Source of the DNA: Bacteroidales bacterium
Lineage (GTDB): Bacteria > Bacteroidota > Bacteroidia > Bacteroidales > UBA932
NCBI GenBank assembly: GCA_015060335.1
Contig: SUYR01000005.1
Location: 52,080 to 116,079, forward strand
DNA length: 64,000 nucleotides
Direction of reading: 5' to 3'
This document shows positions 61,962 through 64,000 of the stretch, in pieces. The notes under the pieces are model-generated. The model did no database searches. It worked only from the letters and a program-made list of their open reading frames with translations, and was not told where the DNA came from. Position 1 is the first letter of the stretch. Each line of letters begins with the position of its first letter. Made by a program: the position numbers and the translations under genes.

Positions 61962-62615
61962 ATGAATATCAAACACTTAAGCGGCAGGACAATTTTACAA
62001 ACCGCAGCTCTTGCTTCGGTCTTGACCGCATATATCTCGTGCAACAGACATATGGAACATTTCTCAGATAGTGAAAAAGCGCTCATCAACGGTGCAGACA
62101 GCATAATGAGAGTGCTGACCACTGAGAATGCTGATGATCTTGCAGTCCTGCGTTCCAAAAGTACGGACCTGTCTGCAGCCTCACTTGTTTCAGAAGACTA
62201 CGCACGCCTGGCTGAACTCATGACAGCTACAGTAACTCACCCGTCTCAGGACGGAGTAGGGATAGCCGCACCTCAAGTCGGGCTGAACAGGCGCATAGTT
62301 GCAGTCCAGAGATTCGACAAGGTAGGCGAACCGTTCGAAGTGTATGCAAATGTGCGGATTGTATGGGCATCTAACACCCTCGCTCTCGGCTCTGAAGGCT
62401 GTCTCTCCGTACCGGAAATGCGCGGTGAAGTACTCCGCTCAACATCCATCATTATCGAATATGCTGACTTGAACACACTGAAAGCTAACGGATCCACTGA
62501 CGAGATACCTGTCGTCCGCGACACAATAAACGGATTCACTGCAGTCATCTTCCAGCACGAAATCGATCATCTCGAGGGTATTTTATATACCGACAGACTA
62601 CAAACCGACATCTAA
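61962..62615 (+). CDS. def: Peptide deformylase with export-type N-terminus
   Basis: A 217-residue metallopeptidase that normally removes formyl groups from nascent N-termini. All three catalytic motifs are intact: GVGIAAPQVG (about 98-107), EGCLSVP (about 145-151, metal Cys147) and QHEIDH (about 198-203). Unlike cytoplasmic Def it begins with about 27 residues resembling a lipoprotein signal (ILQTAALASVLTAYISC, Cys27, weak lipobox), followed by a helical stretch (28-85). It might act outside the cytoplasm; export is not proven. Neighbours: ispF upstream, tRNA genes downstream. Confidence 0.88.
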   Translation: MNIKHLSGRTILQTAALASVLTAYISCNRHMEHFSDSEKALINGADSIMRVLTTENADDLAVLRSKSTDLSAASLVSEDYARLAELMTATVTHPSQDGVGIAAPQVGLNRRIVAVQRFDKVGEPFEVYANVRIVWASNTLALGSEGCLSVPEMRGEVLRSTSIIIEYADLNTLKANGSTDEIPVVRDTINGFTAVIFQHEIDHLEGILYTDRLQTDI

Positions 62616-62649
62616 ACTGCTGAAAAGCACAAAAAAAGTCAAAAAATAT

Positions 62650-62680
62650 TTTGCATTTTCGTAAAACATTCATACCTTTG
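62650..62680 (+). promoter_or_regulatory. tRNA-Gln/tRNA-Met promoter
   Basis: TTTG at 62650-62653, 19 bases, TACCTTTG at 62673-62680: an exact match to the Bacteroidota housekeeping consensus, about 32 bases before tRNA-Gln. Confidence 0.75.
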
Positions 62681-62711
62681 CAATCCCAAAAATTCAAATG
62701 GGAGACCAAAT

Positions 62712-62785
62712 TGAGATATGGTGTAATGGTAGCACTACAGATTCTGGCTCTGTCAGTGAGGGTTCGAGTCCTTCTATCTCAACCA
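62712..62785 (+). tRNA. tRNA-Gln (anticodon CTG), CCA encoded
   Basis: Cloverleaf with acceptor tgagata/tatctca, anticodon loop ttctggc (CTG), T-loop ttcgagt, and an encoded ACCA end, unlike tRNA-Pro here. Confidence 0.9.
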
Positions 62786-62801
62786 AGTTCACAAAAATAA
62801 T

Positions 62802-62875
62802 GGCGGGATAGCTCAGCTGGTTAGAGCGCATGATTCATAATCATGAGGTCCGCAGTTCAATCCTGCGTCCCGCTA
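62802..62875 (+). tRNA. tRNA-Met (anticodon CAT; elongator type, or Ile2)
   Basis: A 74-base cloverleaf: acceptor ggcggga/tcccgct (G1-U72 pair), anticodon loop ttcataa (CAT), T-arm cgcag/ctgcg. It lacks the GGG/CCC anticodon stem of initiator tRNA. A CAT anticodon could also be lysidine-modified tRNA-Ile; I favour Met. Its last 17 bases are repeated at 63131-63147. Confidence 0.88.
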
Positions 62876-62876
62876 C
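62860..62876 (+). other. Direct repeat (possible attachment site), left copy, in tRNA-Met 3' end
   Basis: atcctgcgtcccgctac, the end of the T-arm and acceptor of tRNA-Met. An identical 17-base copy is at 63131-63147. Confidence 0.65.
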
Positions 62877-62883
62877 AAGAAAG

Positions 62884-62907
62884 CACAGCAGACCGCTGTG
62901 TTTTTTT
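62884..62907 (+). terminator. Terminator after tRNA-Met
   Basis: Stem cacagc / gctgtg with a 5-base loop and seven T following, 8 bases after the tRNA. Confidence 0.8.
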
Positions 62908-63130
62908 GTTTATAGGCATCAGGCCAGCCCGAAGGGTCTGGACATTGACATTTATGGAGCTGAAAGCTTGCTTTCAAAGCGACAGAAATGGCGATGGACA
63001 GCCAGGGAGCGCAGCGACCGGGCCTGATGTTGCTCACACAAAAACATCACAAGGTTCCCCTCAAAAGCTTTCTTGGGTACCATGCGAACGGACGTACAGG
63101 ATTAGAAGGAGCCCTCCGGGCGACTGAAAC
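62908..63130. other. Gene-free GC-rich segment between the tRNA-Met end and its duplicate
   Basis: No credible gene. It contains several hairpins (catcaggcc...gggcctgatg, tgaaagc/gctttca) and a gagcgcagcgacc motif like other repeats here. It is bounded by the two 17-base att-like repeats and is probably element-derived sequence. Confidence 0.45.
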
Positions 63131-63147
63131 ATCCTGCGTCCCGCTAC
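63131..63147 (+). other. Direct repeat (possible attachment site), right copy
   Basis: Identical to the last 17 bases of tRNA-Met. To its right base composition becomes AT-rich and the gene content changes. Confidence 0.65.
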
Positions 63148-63156
63148 TTGAAAATC

Positions 63157-63189
63157 AAGCACTTACGAAATTTTCGTGAGTGCTTTTTT
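63157..63189. terminator. Palindromic terminator near the putative element edge
   Basis: A 14-bp stem aagcacttacgaaa / tttcgtgagtgctt (one G-U), followed by a T-run, with a repeated gtgaacacc motif 10 to 25 bases further on. Confidence 0.75.
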
Positions 63190-63282
63190 CTTGCCCGTGA
63201 ACACCGCGTGAACACCAAATCTATTTATTTCATTTAGTTTTCATTATTTCCATAGGTGGCTTTGTACCCTTCCCAGTTGCAA

Positions 63283-63996
63283 TTAAACAATCTCATTATC
63301 TAGTTTATACATAAGCATACTGGCAAAATGCAGCTTTCTTATGGCATCGGGCCGAGAAATAATCTGATTATTATGAGCTTTAGGATTTCTTATGCCCCTC
63401 ATTGACCCTGCAAACATTTCCATATATCCTTGTTGTATATTTGCCCCGGTATCTGTTGACACATCTCCTAATTTAATTATTGGATTCTGTACTGAAAATG
63501 CGGACTGCATTAATTTAGCTCCATCTTTTTCATTAGATGTCCTTGCAATATATATGTCTTTTACTCGACTATTAATTTCCTTAAAAGCAGCTTCTACAGC
63601 ATCAGCATAGTAACCATCATTAAACCTAGACTTCGATACAACTATTATCTGAGGATGTATTGTTTCCCACATAGATGTAGTGTGATTTTTGTGATAACAC
63701 TCACTAAAATAATCAATAGTAGCAATAACTTCTCCAAATAGATATGGATTGATACCATTCTGGGGAATGGCGATTTGTTGTCCATAAGAATTTATCGACA
63801 AGGCATCTTGAAGTTTAAGCTTGGGAAGTATTAGATCTCGAAGTCTATTCCTAAATATAGCATATTCTTCTGGAATCAACGGAATCAAATCATATAGAAC
63901 ATCATATAGTTCTTTATAATTGATATTACTGCTAGGTATATGCTGTAAATTAATCATACCGCAGATGTTATTTATCACCTGCTGGCACTTCGCCAT
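63283..63996 (-). CDS. HEPN-like protein of the Ymh/TIGR02391 family
   Basis: A 237-residue protein (5' end could extend past the window; only 4 bases precede the ATG at 63996). The N-terminal half (1-120) is unassigned. The C-terminal half matches the Ymh pattern: GYYADAVEAAFKEINSRVK (about 128-146), then GYMEMFAGSMRGIRNPKAH (about 190-208). Arg203-Asn204 and His208 form the RNxxxH signature of HEPN RNases. Such domains occur in abortive-infection and toxin systems. Its low GC content and position next to a duplicated tRNA end suggest recent acquisition. Defence role is inferred. Confidence 0.75.
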   Translation of the reverse strand: MAKCQQVINNICGMINLQHIPSSNINYKELYDVLYDLIPLIPEEYAIFRNRLRDLILPKLKLQDALSINSYGQQIAIPQNGINPYLFGEVIATIDYFSECYHKNHTTSMWETIHPQIIVVSKSRFNDGYYADAVEAAFKEINSRVKDIYIARTSNEKDGAKLMQSAFSVQNPIIKLGDVSTDTGANIQQGYMEMFAGSMRGIRNPKAHNNQIISRPDAIRKLHFASMLMYKLDNEIV

Positions 63997-64000
63997 TTGC

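Noticed and set aside
62843..63127. 94-codon rightward frame starting in tRNA-Met
   Set aside because: It begins inside the tRNA and runs through a terminator; no protein-like features.

Overview
The window is a gene-dense stretch of a Bacteroidales-type (Bacteroidota) chromosome. Evidence for this: many start regions carry the Bacteroidota promoter box TAnnTTTG, sometimes with TTTG 19 bases upstream; Shine-Dalgarno sequences are weak or absent; and the gene set includes a SusE/F-like starch-binding protein, DUF2723 and DUF4271 proteins, a PG0541-type RND-associated protein, Oar-like outer-membrane receptors and ECF sigma factors with unusual partners. I cannot name the species.

Layout. 1-9 kb: the 3' end of a starch-binding surface protein, MalQ, an organophosphate/MFS permease, a secreted SGNH hydrolase, a MATE pump with RsgA, and a short-chain prenyl synthase. 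9-17 kb: a U32 peptidase-family protein, RdgB-RecO, and a six-gene leftward operon trxA - small OMP - long-chain prenyl synthase - holB - ricT - trmB. 17-24 kb: a leftward TolC-adaptor-RND permease-PG0541 efflux operon with a divergent AraC regulator. 24-33.7 kb: lgt, pgk, a SAM methyltransferase, a large DUF2723 protein, then SUI1-DUF4271-hemD-rnpA-yidD. 34-40.4 kb: lepA, an ECF sigma/membrane protein/Spy-like cluster, trmN6, lolD, tRNA-Pro and mdh. 40.6-50.5 kb: two paralogous 909-residue outer-membrane receptors around a phosphopantetheinyl transferase and nrdD; the second receptor lies between nrdD and its activase nrdG. 50.4-61.1 kb: a leftward TPR-EnvC-SDR-nrdG operon, an ECF sigma with a membrane-anchored beta-barrel protein, and a leftward operon from a small membrane protein through mutL, rhomboid and EEP to tsaC. 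61.3-64 kb: ispF, a peptide deformylase with an export-type N-terminus, tRNA-Gln and tRNA-Met, a duplicated tRNA-Met 3' end, and an AT-rich tail carrying a HEPN-type protein.

Most of the window is housekeeping. The unusual content is mainly repeat biology: a REP-like palindrome with tandem arrays occurs three times, and one array is inserted in frame inside trmN6; a 142-bp unit is tandemly duplicated inside the efflux operon; an insertion-like repeat sits at the lepA stop codon. Also notable are the exported-looking deformylase, the sigma factor paired with an inner-membrane-to-outer-membrane fusion protein, a MutL that has lost its endonuclease motif, and the probable edge of an integrated element at tRNA-Met. 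I found no CRISPR array, rRNA, intact transposase or integrase, and nothing I can firmly call a new defence system; the HEPN gene at the right edge is the closest candidate.
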